Both the position numbers and the translations under genes were made by a program. From positions 620,001 to 684,000 of the forward strand of contig OZ242373.1 in assembly GCA_965209065.1 (NCBI GenBank): a stretch of DNA of 64,000 nucleotides, read 5' to 3'. Positions 43,301-51,375 of this stretch are shown here, one piece after another (position 1 is the first letter of the stretch; each line of letters begins with the position of its first letter). The notes beneath the pieces were generated by a model. That model ran no database searches. It was not told where the DNA came from and saw only the letters and a program-made list of their open reading frames with translations. This DNA comes from CBDBUR01 sp965209065. GTDB lineage: Bacteria > Pseudomonadota > Alphaproteobacteria > JAPOUT01 > G958296285.

Positions 43301-44656
43301 GTCGAGAATATTCCAAACTTCGTGATGTTGGTTCTCAACCATCTTCTTAGATTGCTTCAAGGTGGCAGAGAGACCATGCTTTTGTAGCCCCGCATAGATG
43401 AAGGGCTTAAAGAGCTCTAGCGCCATATATTTTGGCAGCCCGCACTGGTGGAGCTTGAGCTCAGGACCAACAACAATAACAGAGCGTCCAGAATAATCAA
43501 CACGCTTACCCAAAAGGTTTTGACGGAAACGCCCCTGCTTGCCTTTCAGCATATCCGCGAGCGATTTGAGCGGGCGCTTATTACTGCCAGCGATAGCGCG
43601 ACCGCGTCTGCCGTTATCAAACAGCGCATCAACAGATTCTTGTAGCATTCTCTTCTCGTTGCGAATGATAATATCCGGCGAGTGAAGTTCAATGAGCTTT
43701 TTCAAGCGGTTGTTGCGGTTAATCACACGGCGATATAAATCATTGAGGTCGGAAGTGGCGAAGCGGCTGCCTTCCAACGGCACAAGCGGACGCAGCTCAG
43801 GCGGCAAGACCGGCAGAACAGACAAAACCATCCATTGCGGAAGATTGCCCGAGTCGATAAAAGCTTCAACCAACTTTAACCGCTTTGTTAGCTTTTGTAT
43901 TTTAATATCCGTGCTTGCCTCTTCCATCTCTTTGCGCAGTTGTGTAGAAAGTTTCTCTAGGTCGATTCCTTCAAGCATAGTGCGCACGGCTTCCGCGCCT
44001 GTTTTAGCTTCAAATTCATCTTCGCCATATTCATCACCTGCTTGGCGATATTCATCTTCGCTAAGCAGCTGCCCTTGCTTGAGCGGCGTTGTTCCCGATT
44101 CAGTAACGATAAAACTTTCATAATATAAAACGCGCTCTAGGTTTTTTAGCTGCATATCCAACATAAGCCCAATACGGCTTGGCAAGGATTTCATAAACCA
44201 AATGTGCGCGACCGGTGTCGCGAGTTCAATATGCCCCATACGCTCGCGCCGCACTTTAGAGAGCGTTACTTCAACGCCGCACTTCTCGCAGACGATGCCC
44301 TTGTTTTTCATTCGCTTATATTTTCCACAGAGGCATTCGTAATCTTTTTGCGGACCGAAAATTTGCGCGCAGAACAAACCATCGCGCTCAGGCTTGAACG
44401 TGCGATAGTTTATCGTCTCAGGCTTTTTGATTTCCCCCCAAGACCACGACCTAATCTGCTCGGGACTGGCGATGGAAATACGAATTTGATCAAAGTCTTG
44501 GTCTAGCTTTTTATTTATCTTAAACAAATCCATCGCTTGCGCTTGCGCATCTTCCCGAGAGCTAGGGCTAGGTCTTGAGCTCACGCGTGAGTTCACACGC
44601 CCACCCATTTGGGACGAATCCAATCCAAAATTTGACTTTGTTTCTGTTTGCGACAT
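40364..44656 (-). CDS. rpoC: DNA-directed RNA polymerase subunit beta prime
   Basis: Catalytic subunit of RNA polymerase, 1430 residues. The N-terminal zinc-binding cysteines lie in CLCGKYKRMKNKGIVCEKCG, and the Mg2+-binding active site is NADFDGDQMAVH. The second zinc site uses CVVTEEDCGT and CQIKDGVCATCYG. The usual start (MDLFKINKKLDQDFDQI) is preceded here by 41 extra residues rich in Ser, Arg and Gln. A GAGGA ribosome site before ATG 44656 supports the longer form. The extension contains a near-palindromic 20-mer (44576-44595). The start shares 1 nt with the rpoB stop. Confidence 0.97.
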   Translation of the reverse strand: MSQTETKSNFGLDSSQMGGRVNSRVSSRPSPSSREDAQAQAMDLFKINKKLDQDFDQIRISIASPEQIRSWSWGEIKKPETINYRTFKPERDGLFCAQIFGPQKDYECLCGKYKRMKNKGIVCEKCGVEVTLSKVRRERMGHIELATPVAHIWFMKSLPSRIGLMLDMQLKNLERVLYYESFIVTESGTTPLKQGQLLSEDEYRQAGDEYGEDEFEAKTGAEAVRTMLEGIDLEKLSTQLRKEMEEASTDIKIQKLTKRLKLVEAFIDSGNLPQWMVLSVLPVLPPELRPLVPLEGSRFATSDLNDLYRRVINRNNRLKKLIELHSPDIIIRNEKRMLQESVDALFDNGRRGRAIAGSNKRPLKSLADMLKGKQGRFRQNLLGKRVDYSGRSVIVVGPELKLHQCGLPKYMALELFKPFIYAGLQKHGLSATLKQSKKMVENQHHEVWNILDQVIREHPILLNRAPTLHRLGVQAFEPVLIEGKAIQLHPLVCAAFNADFDGDQMAVHVPLSLEAQLEARVLMMASNNILHPANGDPIIVPSQDIVLGLYYISQQIDKEKGENTSYGSMAEIKMALDSGHLSIHANIRARRRSVNRQGEEVVEIVETTPGRMMIGEFLPHHPNLPFELVNRLLTVKEISGLIDSVYRHCGQKATVVFCDKMMGLGFREACSAGISLSKDDMLVPQGKQALIDETHVLVNEFEHQYAEGLITRGEKYNKVIDAWSKCTDRVAEVMMKEISSPKIDKKTDKVEPVNSLHMMAHSGARGSPTQMKQLAGMRGLMARPSGEIIETPIISNFKEGLTVLEYFNSTHGARKGLADTALKTANSGYLTRRLVDVAQDCVVTEEDCGTDEGIIMSAVEESSSTLVSLAVRIIGRAPAKNITDPQNKRKVIAKAGEMITEEVAQDIEALGMHEIEVRTPLMCQIKDGVCATCYGRDLARGTEVNMGEAVGIMAAQSIGEPGTQLTMRTFHIGGAAQIVSQSFLEAIDDGKVQIENIDIATNSAGEIIVMGRGKKNILKLVDENGVERMNQKLRSGMKLNVKNNSKVSKGTHIAEWDHYTRPIISEANGDVFYEDIVDGVSIKEVTDEATGITQRVVIDWSTQSEGAELVPALVIKDKKGKIVTIDDREARYLLSPDAILSAEPQQSVKAGDTLARIPTESTKTRDITGGLPRVAELFEARQPRDQAILAKINGRIEFAKGYKTRRLILLHPDNKDDDVVEYKISKDRHLLIADGDEVEKGDTLVDGNPDPHDILAIGGIQDLAHYMIDSVQEIYRLQGVGINDKHIEIILRQMLRKVEITDSGDSLLREGMQVEKIDCENENAKLIAEGKNPIKAKPVLLGITKASLQTRSFISAASFQETTRVLTEAAINGKVDRLSGLKENVIVGRLIPVGTGRFIQALRHKASEQAALLEETQTDETPKEAPAPAP
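44576..44595. repeat. Near-perfect 20-bp palindrome in the 5' end of rpoC
   Basis: The core CTCACGCGTGAG (44580-44591) is perfectly palindromic, and the flanks extend it to 20 bp with one mismatched pair. It encodes part of the Ser/Arg-rich N-terminal extension of RpoC, outside the conserved protein. It is comparable with the self-complementary 15-bp units in other genes here. Confidence 0.7.
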
Positions 44657-47600
44657 TATTTTTCCTCTTCTATTTGTGTGTCTTGGGTCAAATCCACATT
44701 AAGCCCCAGCGCGCGCATTTCCATCACAAGCACATTGAAACTTTCAGGCACACCAATGGTAAAAGCATCTTCCCCTTGAACAATTGCCTCATAGGCTTTG
44801 GTCCTGCCAGCAACATCATCAGATTTAATCGTGAGCATTTCTTGTAGCGTGTAGCCCGCGCCATAAGCCTCAAGCGCCCAGACTTCCATTTCGCCGAAAC
44901 GCTGCCCGCCAAATTTAGCCTTGCCCCCAAGCGGCTGCTGGGTAACCAAGCTGTAAGGTCCAATCGAGCGCGCATGAATTTTCTCATCAACCAAATGGTG
45001 AAGTTTAAGCATATAAATATAGCCAATCGTCACCGGCCGCGCGAAAGGGTCGCCCGTTCTGCCGTCACGCAGGATAACCTGCCCCGAACTATCAAAGCCA
45101 ACCTGCGTGAGAATGCGCGTGATTTCCTTTTCGTCAGCACCATTGAAAACCGGCGTGGCAATAGGAACGCCTTCGCGCAAACTGCTAGACGACTTAACAA
45201 GCTCGCCATCATTCTTTTTAAGCAAGTCAGAGTTTTCGCCATAAATTTCTCCCCACGCTCTGCGCAAGGTTTGAATGTTTTTATCCTTCTCATAAGCGCT
45301 AAGCGCGTTGCCAATTTTATAACCCATGCCGGCACATGCCCAGCCCATGTGGGTTTCTAGAATTTGTCCGACATTCATACGACTCGGCACGCCAAGCGGG
45401 TTCAGCACAATATCAATCGGCGTGCCGTCTTCGCGATAGGGCATATCCTCAATCGGCATAATTTTACTAATCACGCCCTTATTGCCATGACGCCCTGCCA
45501 TTTTATCGCCCTGCTGTATTTTGCGCTTGATAGCGACAAAAACTTTAATCACTTTCATCACACCGGGTGCTAGGTCTAATCCGTCACGCACCTTTTGAGA
45601 CTTCAGCTCGAAACTTGTTTCAAGCGCAGCCTCTCCCTCATCGAAAGATTTGCGCAGGGTTGAAGATTCATAGCGCGCTTTTTCATCTTGCGGCACAATG
45701 TTCCACCATTGCCTTTGAGGAATGTCGTCAAGAATTTCCTCCGTGATGGTTATTCCGGCTTTTAGCTCGCCGCCTTGCGAAACCTTGCTGCCAATCAAAA
45801 TGTTGCGCAGGCGATTATAGGTGTTGCGGCGCAAAACCGAACGCTCATCTTCTTTATCGCGTAGCAAGCGTTCCACTTCAGCGCTTTCGATAATCATCGC
45901 GCGCTCGTCTTTATCGATGCCGTGGCGGTTGAACACGCGCACATCCACCACCGTGCCTGACGCACCCGGCGGTAAGCGCAAAGAAGTATCGCGCACATCG
46001 GAGGCTTTTTCGCCAAAGATAGCCCGCAGAAGTTTTTCTTCAGCCGTCATCGGCGATTCACTTTTGGGCGTGGTTTTACCGACAAGAACATCACCCGCTT
46101 TTACTTGCGCGCCGACATAAATAATGCCGACCTCGTCTAAATTAGAAAGAGCCTCCTCACCAACATTAGGAACATCGCGCGTGATTTCTTCAGGTCCTAG
46201 CTTGGTGTCGAGCGCAAGCACATCAAAAGATTCAATATGAATAGAGGTATAAACATCATCGCTCACCAGCCGCTCTGATATTAAAATAGAATCCTCAAAG
46301 TTATATCCGTTCCAAGGCATAAAGGCGACCAAAACATTGCGCCCGAGCGCCAATTCTCCGTTATGCGTGGCAGGACCATCAGCAATAATATCGCCCTTTT
46401 TAACATTCTGACCGACATAAACCAACGGACGCTGGTTGATACACGTCCCTTGATTAGACCGCTGAAATTTACGCAAATTATAAATATCCACGCCGGGGTC
46501 GGACGGGTCGGAAACATTTTGGGCGCGGATAAAAATACGCTTCGCATCAACTTGGTCGACAAGCCCCGCGCGCTCCGCCACCACCGCGGCACCGCTATCT
46601 CTCGCGACCACGCTCTCCATTCCCGTGCCAACAAGAGGCGCTACCGGAGTCATCAAAGGAACCGCTTGGCGTTGCATGTTAGAGCCCATCAAAGCGCGGT
46701 TGGCGTCGTCGTTTTCCAAAAAGGGAATGAGTGCTGCAGCAATAGAAACAATCTGCTTAGGCGAGACATCCATATAATCCACTTCGTTTGGTGCCATTAG
46801 CTCGAACTCGCCATTGATACGGCAGTTAATCAGCTCTTCTTGAACCGCGCCCTTATCATCAATTTTGATGTTGGCTTGCGCGATGTGGTGCGCCGCCTCA
46901 TCAATCGCCGAGAGATAATCAACCTCATCAGTAATCTTGCCCTCACGGATACGGCGGTAGGGTGTTTCAATCAAGCCATACTTATTTATGCGCGCGTAAG
47001 TGGAGAGCGAGTTTATCAAACCGATATTAGGTCCCTCAGGCGTTTCAATCGGGCAAATTCTGCCGTAGTGCGTGGGGTGAACATCGCGCACTTCAAAGCC
47101 TGCGCGCTCGCGCGTGAGACCGCCCGGTCCGAGCGCCGAAAGCCTGCGCTTATGCGTGATTTCCGACAAGGGATTGGTCTGGTCCATAAACTGCGACAGC
47201 TGAGACGAACCAAAGAACTCACGCACCATAGACATAATGGATTTAGAATTTATCAAAGCCTGAGGCGCGGAAGTTTCTATATCAACCGAACCCATACGCT
47301 CGCGGACGGTTCGCTCCATACGCATCAAGCCAACGCGATACTGATTTTCCATCAGCTCACCCACAGAGCGCACCCGCCGATTGCCTAAATTATCAATATC
47401 ATCAACCACGCCGCGTCCCGAACGAATTTCAACCAGCATCTTGAGAATAGCGATGATATCTTCTTTTATTAAAGTCGTGTTGTCATCGGAAATATCCAGC
47501 GCCAGCTTGCGGTTGATATTCACACGCCCGACCGGAGATAAATCATAACGCTCCTTTTCAAAGAACATCTGCTGGAACAAAAGCTCTGCGGCTTCTAGCG

Positions 47601-48762
47601 TGGGCGGGTCGCCGGGGCGCATCACGTGATAAATTTCTTTAAGCGCGTCTTCCTTGCTGTCGCACTTATCCGCCACGAGCGTGTTGCGCACATAAGGACC
47701 CACATTGACATAATCAATATCAAGCAAATTAAGCTCGGCAATATTGAGCTCTTTTATCTGCCCGAGCATGCCTTTGGTTATCTGCGAACCGGCAAGCGCG
47801 ATAAGCTCTCCCGTTTTGGGATGCGCCAAATCGTCAGCAATGAATTTTGTTATCAAGGCATCAAAAGGCAAAGAGAGCCTTTCAATTTTGTTCTCCTTCA
47901 ACTGCTTTATGATGCGACCGGTTATTTTGCTGCCCGCTTCTATGACGACCTCACCCGAAGTGGGGTCTTTCACATTATAATCAAAACTAACGCCACGAAG
48001 TTTATCTGTTTTACACGGGATAACCCAAGCATCATCTTGGCGTTTGTAAAGCGATATATCGTAAAAATACTTGAAAATATCTTGCGGCTCTAGCCCCAGC
48101 GCGCGCAGAATAATCGTCGCGGGAATTTTGCGGCGGCGGTCGATGCGCGCGTAAAGCAAATCCTTAAAATCAAATTCAAAGTCTAACCACGAACCACGAT
48201 AGGGAATAATCCGCACCGAAAATAATAATTTACCCGAAGAGTGAGTCTTGCCCTTGTCGTGGTCGAAAAAGACGCCGGGGCTTCTATGCATTTGCGAAAC
48301 AACAACACGCTCAGCACCATTGACAATAAACGTGCCGTTTTCAGTCATCAAAGGAATTTCACCCATATAAACATCTTGCTCTTTGACATCTTTAATAGAG
48401 CGCGAGCCGGTTTCTTCATCTATGTTGAAAACCGTTAGCTGCAACGAACACTTAACCGCAGCTTCATAGGTCAAGCCGCGATGACGACATTCCTCAATAT
48501 CATACTTTGGCTCCTCAAGCACATAATCGATGAAATCTAATTGCGCTTTGCCGGCAAAATCTCTTATTGGGAAAACTGACTTGAAAACGCCATACAAACC
48601 AACCGCCTTACGCCCGCCTTCAGGTCTTCGCGTTTGAAGAAAGGCGTTGTAAGATTGCTGCTGCACCGCGATAAGATTTGGCATCTCCGGCGCTTGATGC
48701 GCCGAACCAAAAACCTTACGCAACTCAAAAGGTTTCTCCGTTATGGCTTCTTTCATTGCCAA
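44656..48762 (-). CDS. rpoB: DNA-directed RNA polymerase subunit beta
   Basis: Second-largest RNA polymerase subunit, 1368 residues. Recognisable regions include RGSWLDFEFDFKD, the rifampicin-pocket block SSQLSQFMDQTNPLSEITHK followed by RRLSALGPGG, the catalytic-site block GRICPIETPEGPNIGLINSL, and the C-terminal KFGGQRFGEMEVWALEAYGA. The rifampicin pocket keeps the sensitive-type residues (MDQ, THKRR, RLSAL). It lies only 5 bp after rplL and overlaps rpoC by 1 nt, a much tighter spacing than in E. coli. Confidence 0.98.
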   Translation of the reverse strand: MAMKEAITEKPFELRKVFGSAHQAPEMPNLIAVQQQSYNAFLQTRRPEGGRKAVGLYGVFKSVFPIRDFAGKAQLDFIDYVLEEPKYDIEECRHRGLTYEAAVKCSLQLTVFNIDEETGSRSIKDVKEQDVYMGEIPLMTENGTFIVNGAERVVVSQMHRSPGVFFDHDKGKTHSSGKLLFSVRIIPYRGSWLDFEFDFKDLLYARIDRRRKIPATIILRALGLEPQDIFKYFYDISLYKRQDDAWVIPCKTDKLRGVSFDYNVKDPTSGEVVIEAGSKITGRIIKQLKENKIERLSLPFDALITKFIADDLAHPKTGELIALAGSQITKGMLGQIKELNIAELNLLDIDYVNVGPYVRNTLVADKCDSKEDALKEIYHVMRPGDPPTLEAAELLFQQMFFEKERYDLSPVGRVNINRKLALDISDDNTTLIKEDIIAILKMLVEIRSGRGVVDDIDNLGNRRVRSVGELMENQYRVGLMRMERTVRERMGSVDIETSAPQALINSKSIMSMVREFFGSSQLSQFMDQTNPLSEITHKRRLSALGPGGLTRERAGFEVRDVHPTHYGRICPIETPEGPNIGLINSLSTYARINKYGLIETPYRRIREGKITDEVDYLSAIDEAAHHIAQANIKIDDKGAVQEELINCRINGEFELMAPNEVDYMDVSPKQIVSIAAALIPFLENDDANRALMGSNMQRQAVPLMTPVAPLVGTGMESVVARDSGAAVVAERAGLVDQVDAKRIFIRAQNVSDPSDPGVDIYNLRKFQRSNQGTCINQRPLVYVGQNVKKGDIIADGPATHNGELALGRNVLVAFMPWNGYNFEDSILISERLVSDDVYTSIHIESFDVLALDTKLGPEEITRDVPNVGEEALSNLDEVGIIYVGAQVKAGDVLVGKTTPKSESPMTAEEKLLRAIFGEKASDVRDTSLRLPPGASGTVVDVRVFNRHGIDKDERAMIIESAEVERLLRDKEDERSVLRRNTYNRLRNILIGSKVSQGGELKAGITITEEILDDIPQRQWWNIVPQDEKARYESSTLRKSFDEGEAALETSFELKSQKVRDGLDLAPGVMKVIKVFVAIKRKIQQGDKMAGRHGNKGVISKIMPIEDMPYREDGTPIDIVLNPLGVPSRMNVGQILETHMGWACAGMGYKIGNALSAYEKDKNIQTLRRAWGEIYGENSDLLKKNDGELVKSSSSLREGVPIATPVFNGADEKEITRILTQVGFDSSGQVILRDGRTGDPFARPVTIGYIYMLKLHHLVDEKIHARSIGPYSLVTQQPLGGKAKFGGQRFGEMEVWALEAYGAGYTLQEMLTIKSDDVAGRTKAYEAIVQGEDAFTIGVPESFNVLVMEMRALGLNVDLTQDTQIEEEK

Positions 48763-48767
48763 CGCGC

Positions 48768-49142
48768 CTATTTCAATTCTACCTTAGCGCCTGCTTCTTC
48801 TAACTTTTTCTTAAATTCAGCGGCTTCTTCTTTGGGAACATCGGTTTTAATTTCTTTCGGGGCGGCTTCGACCAAGTCTTTAGCGTCTTTCAAGCCTAGC
48901 CCTGTGATAGAGCGCACTTCTTTAATGACGTTTATTTTTTTGTCGCCCGCTGCTTCAAGGAAGACCGTGAAGCTGGTTTTCTCTTCTTCGGCTTCGGCTT
49001 CGGCACTTGGTGCGGCGGCGGCGGGTGCAGCCATCGCGGCGGCACTCACGCCCCACTTTTCCTCTAGGAGCTTGGAAAGCTCGGAGGCTTCTAAAATTGT
49101 GAGCGCTGATAAATCTTCAGCAATTTTTTCTAGGTCTGCCAT
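48768..49142 (-). CDS. rplL: 50S ribosomal protein L7/L12
   Basis: Stalk protein that recruits translation factors to the ribosome. The 124 residues have the N-terminal dimerisation helix (LEKIAEDLSALTILEASELS), an Ala-rich hinge (about residues 35-52) and the globular C-terminal domain (EKTSFTVFLEAAGDKKINVI, then GLGLKDAKDLVEAAPK). A strong AGGAGG ribosome site precedes the ATG, fitting the need for several copies per ribosome. It is 14 bp after rplJ and 5 bp before rpoB. Confidence 0.97.
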   Translation of the reverse strand: MADLEKIAEDLSALTILEASELSKLLEEKWGVSAAAMAAPAAAAPSAEAEAEEEKTSFTVFLEAAGDKKINVIKEVRSITGLGLKDAKDLVEAAPKEIKTDVPKEEAAEFKKKLEEAGAKVELK

Positions 49143-49156
49143 TTGGATTCCTCCTT

Positions 49157-49681
49157 TTAGTCTTTAGCCACGCGCGCGACTAGAACACGCGCGATAGTAG
49201 AGCCAGGTTGATTGAATAGGGTAATTAATTTGCTTGCTGGTTGTGTTATAAGCCCAATTAGCTTCGAGCGCAAGTCATTTATTGAAGGTAAATTAGCAAG
49301 CTCGCGCACCTCGTTTTCTTGGAGCAGAGCGCCGTCCATCGCCCCCCCCAGCAGCTTGAGATTCTCGTGCTGCTTGCCAAAATCGACAATAATCTTCGGA
49401 ATCTGGGTAACCGCGCTCTCATCGTCCGAAGTGGCGATAGCCGTGGGACCCTGAAAGAGGTCTTTGAGCGTGGCGTTTGGCGTGCCTTCGAGAGCTCTCA
49501 AAGCGAGGCGGTTTTTGGTTATCTGTAGCTTGCCCTTACTCGCGGCGAGCTGCTCGCGTAGCTCGGTGAGGGCTGCCACCGAATTGCCCGAATAGTGCGT
49601 CACCACAACAATTTTGGAGCTGCTAAACAGCTCTTGAAGTTTGGCGACTCTTTCTTCTTTGCGTTCGCGTTGGACACTCAT
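49157..49681 (-). CDS. rplJ: 50S ribosomal protein L10
   Basis: Base of the ribosomal L7/L12 stalk. The 174 residues begin MSVQRERKEERVAKLQELF and contain the family blocks VVTHYSGNSVAALTELREQL, KGKLQITKNRLALRAL and LFQGPTAIATSDD. The start overlaps the rplA stop by 4 nt. In many bacteria a leader of 100 bp or more before rplJ binds L10 for autoregulation; no room for it exists here, so control, if any, must act elsewhere. Confidence 0.96.
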   Translation of the reverse strand: MSVQRERKEERVAKLQELFSSSKIVVVTHYSGNSVAALTELREQLAASKGKLQITKNRLALRALEGTPNATLKDLFQGPTAIATSDDESAVTQIPKIIVDFGKQHENLKLLGGAMDGALLQENEVRELANLPSINDLRSKLIGLITQPASKLITLFNQPGSTIARVLVARVAKD

Positions 49682-50415
49682 TGTTTTGCCTCGCTCGAAT
49701 CTAGACTCTTAGAGTCAAGACTCTTAGAGTCGAGACTCTTAGGATCAACCGACAGCCCGATACCCATGGTTGAGCTAAGAGTTATCTTTTTAAGATACCC
49801 TCCTTTGGTAGCAGCAGGCTTGGCTTGAATAAGTTTATCAAGCAGCGCGCGCGCGTTGCCGAGAATGTTTTCTTCCGAGAAGCTCGCCTTGCCAATGCCG
49901 ACATGAATAATACCCGCTTTTTCTACACGAAACTCAACCGCGCCTTGCTTGATGGACTGAACCGTTTTTTCAACATCCATCGTGACCGTTCCGGTTTTAG
50001 GATTTGGCATAAGACCGCGCGGTCCCAACACCTTGCCTAGCTTGCCGACAATCGGCATCATATCAGGCGTGGCGATACATCTATCAAAGTTAATCTCGCC
50101 CTTTTCTATTGTTTCTGCCAAATCCTCCGCGCCGATAATATCAGCGCCAGCGCTTTTCGCTTCGTCAGCCTTCGCCCCTTTAGCAAACACCGCAATACGC
50201 ACCGTCCGCCCCGAACCATGCGGTAATTCACACACACCGCGCACCATCTGGTCAGATTGCTTAGGGTCTATGCCGAGATTAACCGCCAAATCAATCGTTT
50301 CATCAAATTTAGCGACAGCACTTTGCTTCACAAGCTGAACCGCTTTGACAAGGTCATAAAGTTCATCGTTTTCAATGCCCTCTCTTATTTTTTTGCTACG
50401 CTTACCTCTAATCAC
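49678..50415 (-). CDS. rplA: 50S ribosomal protein L1
   Basis: L1-stalk protein and, in many bacteria, translational repressor of rplKA. The 245 residues start at a GTG codon (RGKRSKKIREG) inside the rplK 3' end, with a GGAGGT ribosome site. The signature FDETIDLAVNLGIDPKQSDQMVRG and CIATPDMMPIVGKLGKVLGPRGLMPNPKTGTV region is intact. The C-terminus carries an extra tail (DPKSLDSKSLDSKSLDSSEAKQ in essence) in which KSLDS-type pentapeptides are encoded by 15-bp repeats at 49704-49748. The usual family ends about 12-15 residues earlier. Confidence 0.96.
   Translation of the reverse strand: MIRGKRSKKIREGIENDELYDLVKAVQLVKQSAVAKFDETIDLAVNLGIDPKQSDQMVRGVCELPHGSGRTVRIAVFAKGAKADEAKSAGADIIGAEDLAETIEKGEINFDRCIATPDMMPIVGKLGKVLGPRGLMPNPKTGTVTMDVEKTVQSIKQGAVEFRVEKAGIIHVGIGKASFSEENILGNARALLDKLIQAKPAATKGGYLKKITLSSTMGIGLSVDPKSLDSKSLDSKSLDSSEAKQ
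49704..49748. repeat. 15-bp tandem repeat (3 units) at the 3' end of rplA
   Basis: Three units of GACTCTTAGAGTCAA type start at 49704, 49719 and 49734; the third is degenerate. Each of the first two contains a perfect hairpin, arms GACTC and GAGTC around TTA. They encode repeated SLDSK pentapeptides in the extended C-terminal tail of L1. Confidence 0.92.
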
Positions 50416-50845
50416 CTTTTACCTCCAAGCCCATCGCGCGCGCCGAGCCCGCGATAATTTTTGCGCCCGCTTCAACATCATTGGTGTTTAAGTCGGGCAG
50501 TTTTGCTTGCGCTATCTCGCGGCATTGCGCCATCGTAACCGCGCCCGCCACTTCTCTGCCTGCCAGCTTGCCGCCCTTTTGCAATTTCGCCGCTTGCTTT
50601 AACAAAAATGAAGCCGGCGGCGTTTTGGTAATAAAATCAAAAGACCTATCCTTATAAATAGAAATGACCGTTGGCAAAGGTTGTCCTGCTTGCTCGCCCT
50701 TTGTCTTGTCGTTGAACTGCTTACAAAATTCGGCAATGTTGATGCCACGCGGACCCAAAGCCGTGCCAATAGGTGGCGCGGGATTCGCTTGCCCTGCCGG
50801 AATTTGTATCTTTACTTGAGTTTGTAATTCTTTTTTAGCCGCCAT
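50408..50845 (-). CDS. rplK: 50S ribosomal protein L11
   Basis: Component of the GTPase-associated centre of the large subunit, needed for factor binding and RelA activation. The 145 residues show the proline-rich N-terminal block KIQIPAGQANPAPPIGTALGPRGI, then FCKQFNDKTK, and the RNA-binding C-terminal domain with the signature ending IIAGSARAMGLEV. It shares 1 nt with the nusG stop and overlaps rplA by 8 nt. Confidence 0.97.
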   Translation of the reverse strand: MAAKKELQTQVKIQIPAGQANPAPPIGTALGPRGINIAEFCKQFNDKTKGEQAGQPLPTVISIYKDRSFDFITKTPPASFLLKQAAKLQKGGKLAGREVAGAVTMAQCREIAQAKLPDLNTNDVEAGAKIIAGSARAMGLEVKGD

Positions 50846-51375
50846 TAGCTTTTCTCCACTTGTGTATATTCCAAATCAACAGGAGTCGAACGACCAAAAA
50901 TAGAAACTGACACTTTTAAGCGTGAGCGCTCCTCATCTATACCTTCTACCACACCATTGAAAGAAGCGAAAGGTCCATCAGCAACGCGCACTTGCTCGCC
51001 AATCTCGAAAGCAATGGTCGGCTTGGGTTTATCCACGCCCTCTTGAACCTGCTTCATAATGAAATCAACCTCTTTTTGAGGCACAGGCGCCGGCGTATTG
51101 TCTGAGCCTAGAAAACCCGTCACTCTCGGCAAGTTGCGTATCGCGTTTTGACTGCGGTCGTTCATATCCATCTTGACGAGAATATAACCCGGAAAAAATC
51201 GCTTCTTTGAACTCACCTTCTTGCCACGCTTGAGCTGGGTTACTTCTTCCTTAGGCACTTCAACCGCCTCTATCATGCCGCTTAAATCTTCGCGCTCCAT
51301 CAGCTCGCGAATGTCCTCGGCGACCCTGTCCTCAAAATTAGAGTAAGCATGAACGATATACCAACGAGCCTCCAT
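50845..51375 (-). CDS. nusG: Transcription termination/antitermination factor NusG
   Basis: Elongation factor that binds RNA polymerase and couples it to Rho or to the ribosome. I use ATG 51375 (MEARWYIVHAYSNFEDRVAED), which shares 1 nt with the secE stop; the frame extends 7 codons upstream but those residues overlap secE. The NGN domain ends near FPGYILVKMDMND, with TGFLG and the linker before the C-terminal KOW domain (FEIGEQVRVADGPFASFNGV). The length of 176 is normal. Confidence 0.96.
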   Translation of the reverse strand: MEARWYIVHAYSNFEDRVAEDIRELMEREDLSGMIEAVEVPKEEVTQLKRGKKVSSKKRFFPGYILVKMDMNDRSQNAIRNLPRVTGFLGSDNTPAPVPQKEVDFIMKQVQEGVDKPKPTIAFEIGEQVRVADGPFASFNGVVEGIDEERSRLKVSVSIFGRSTPVDLEYTQVEKS

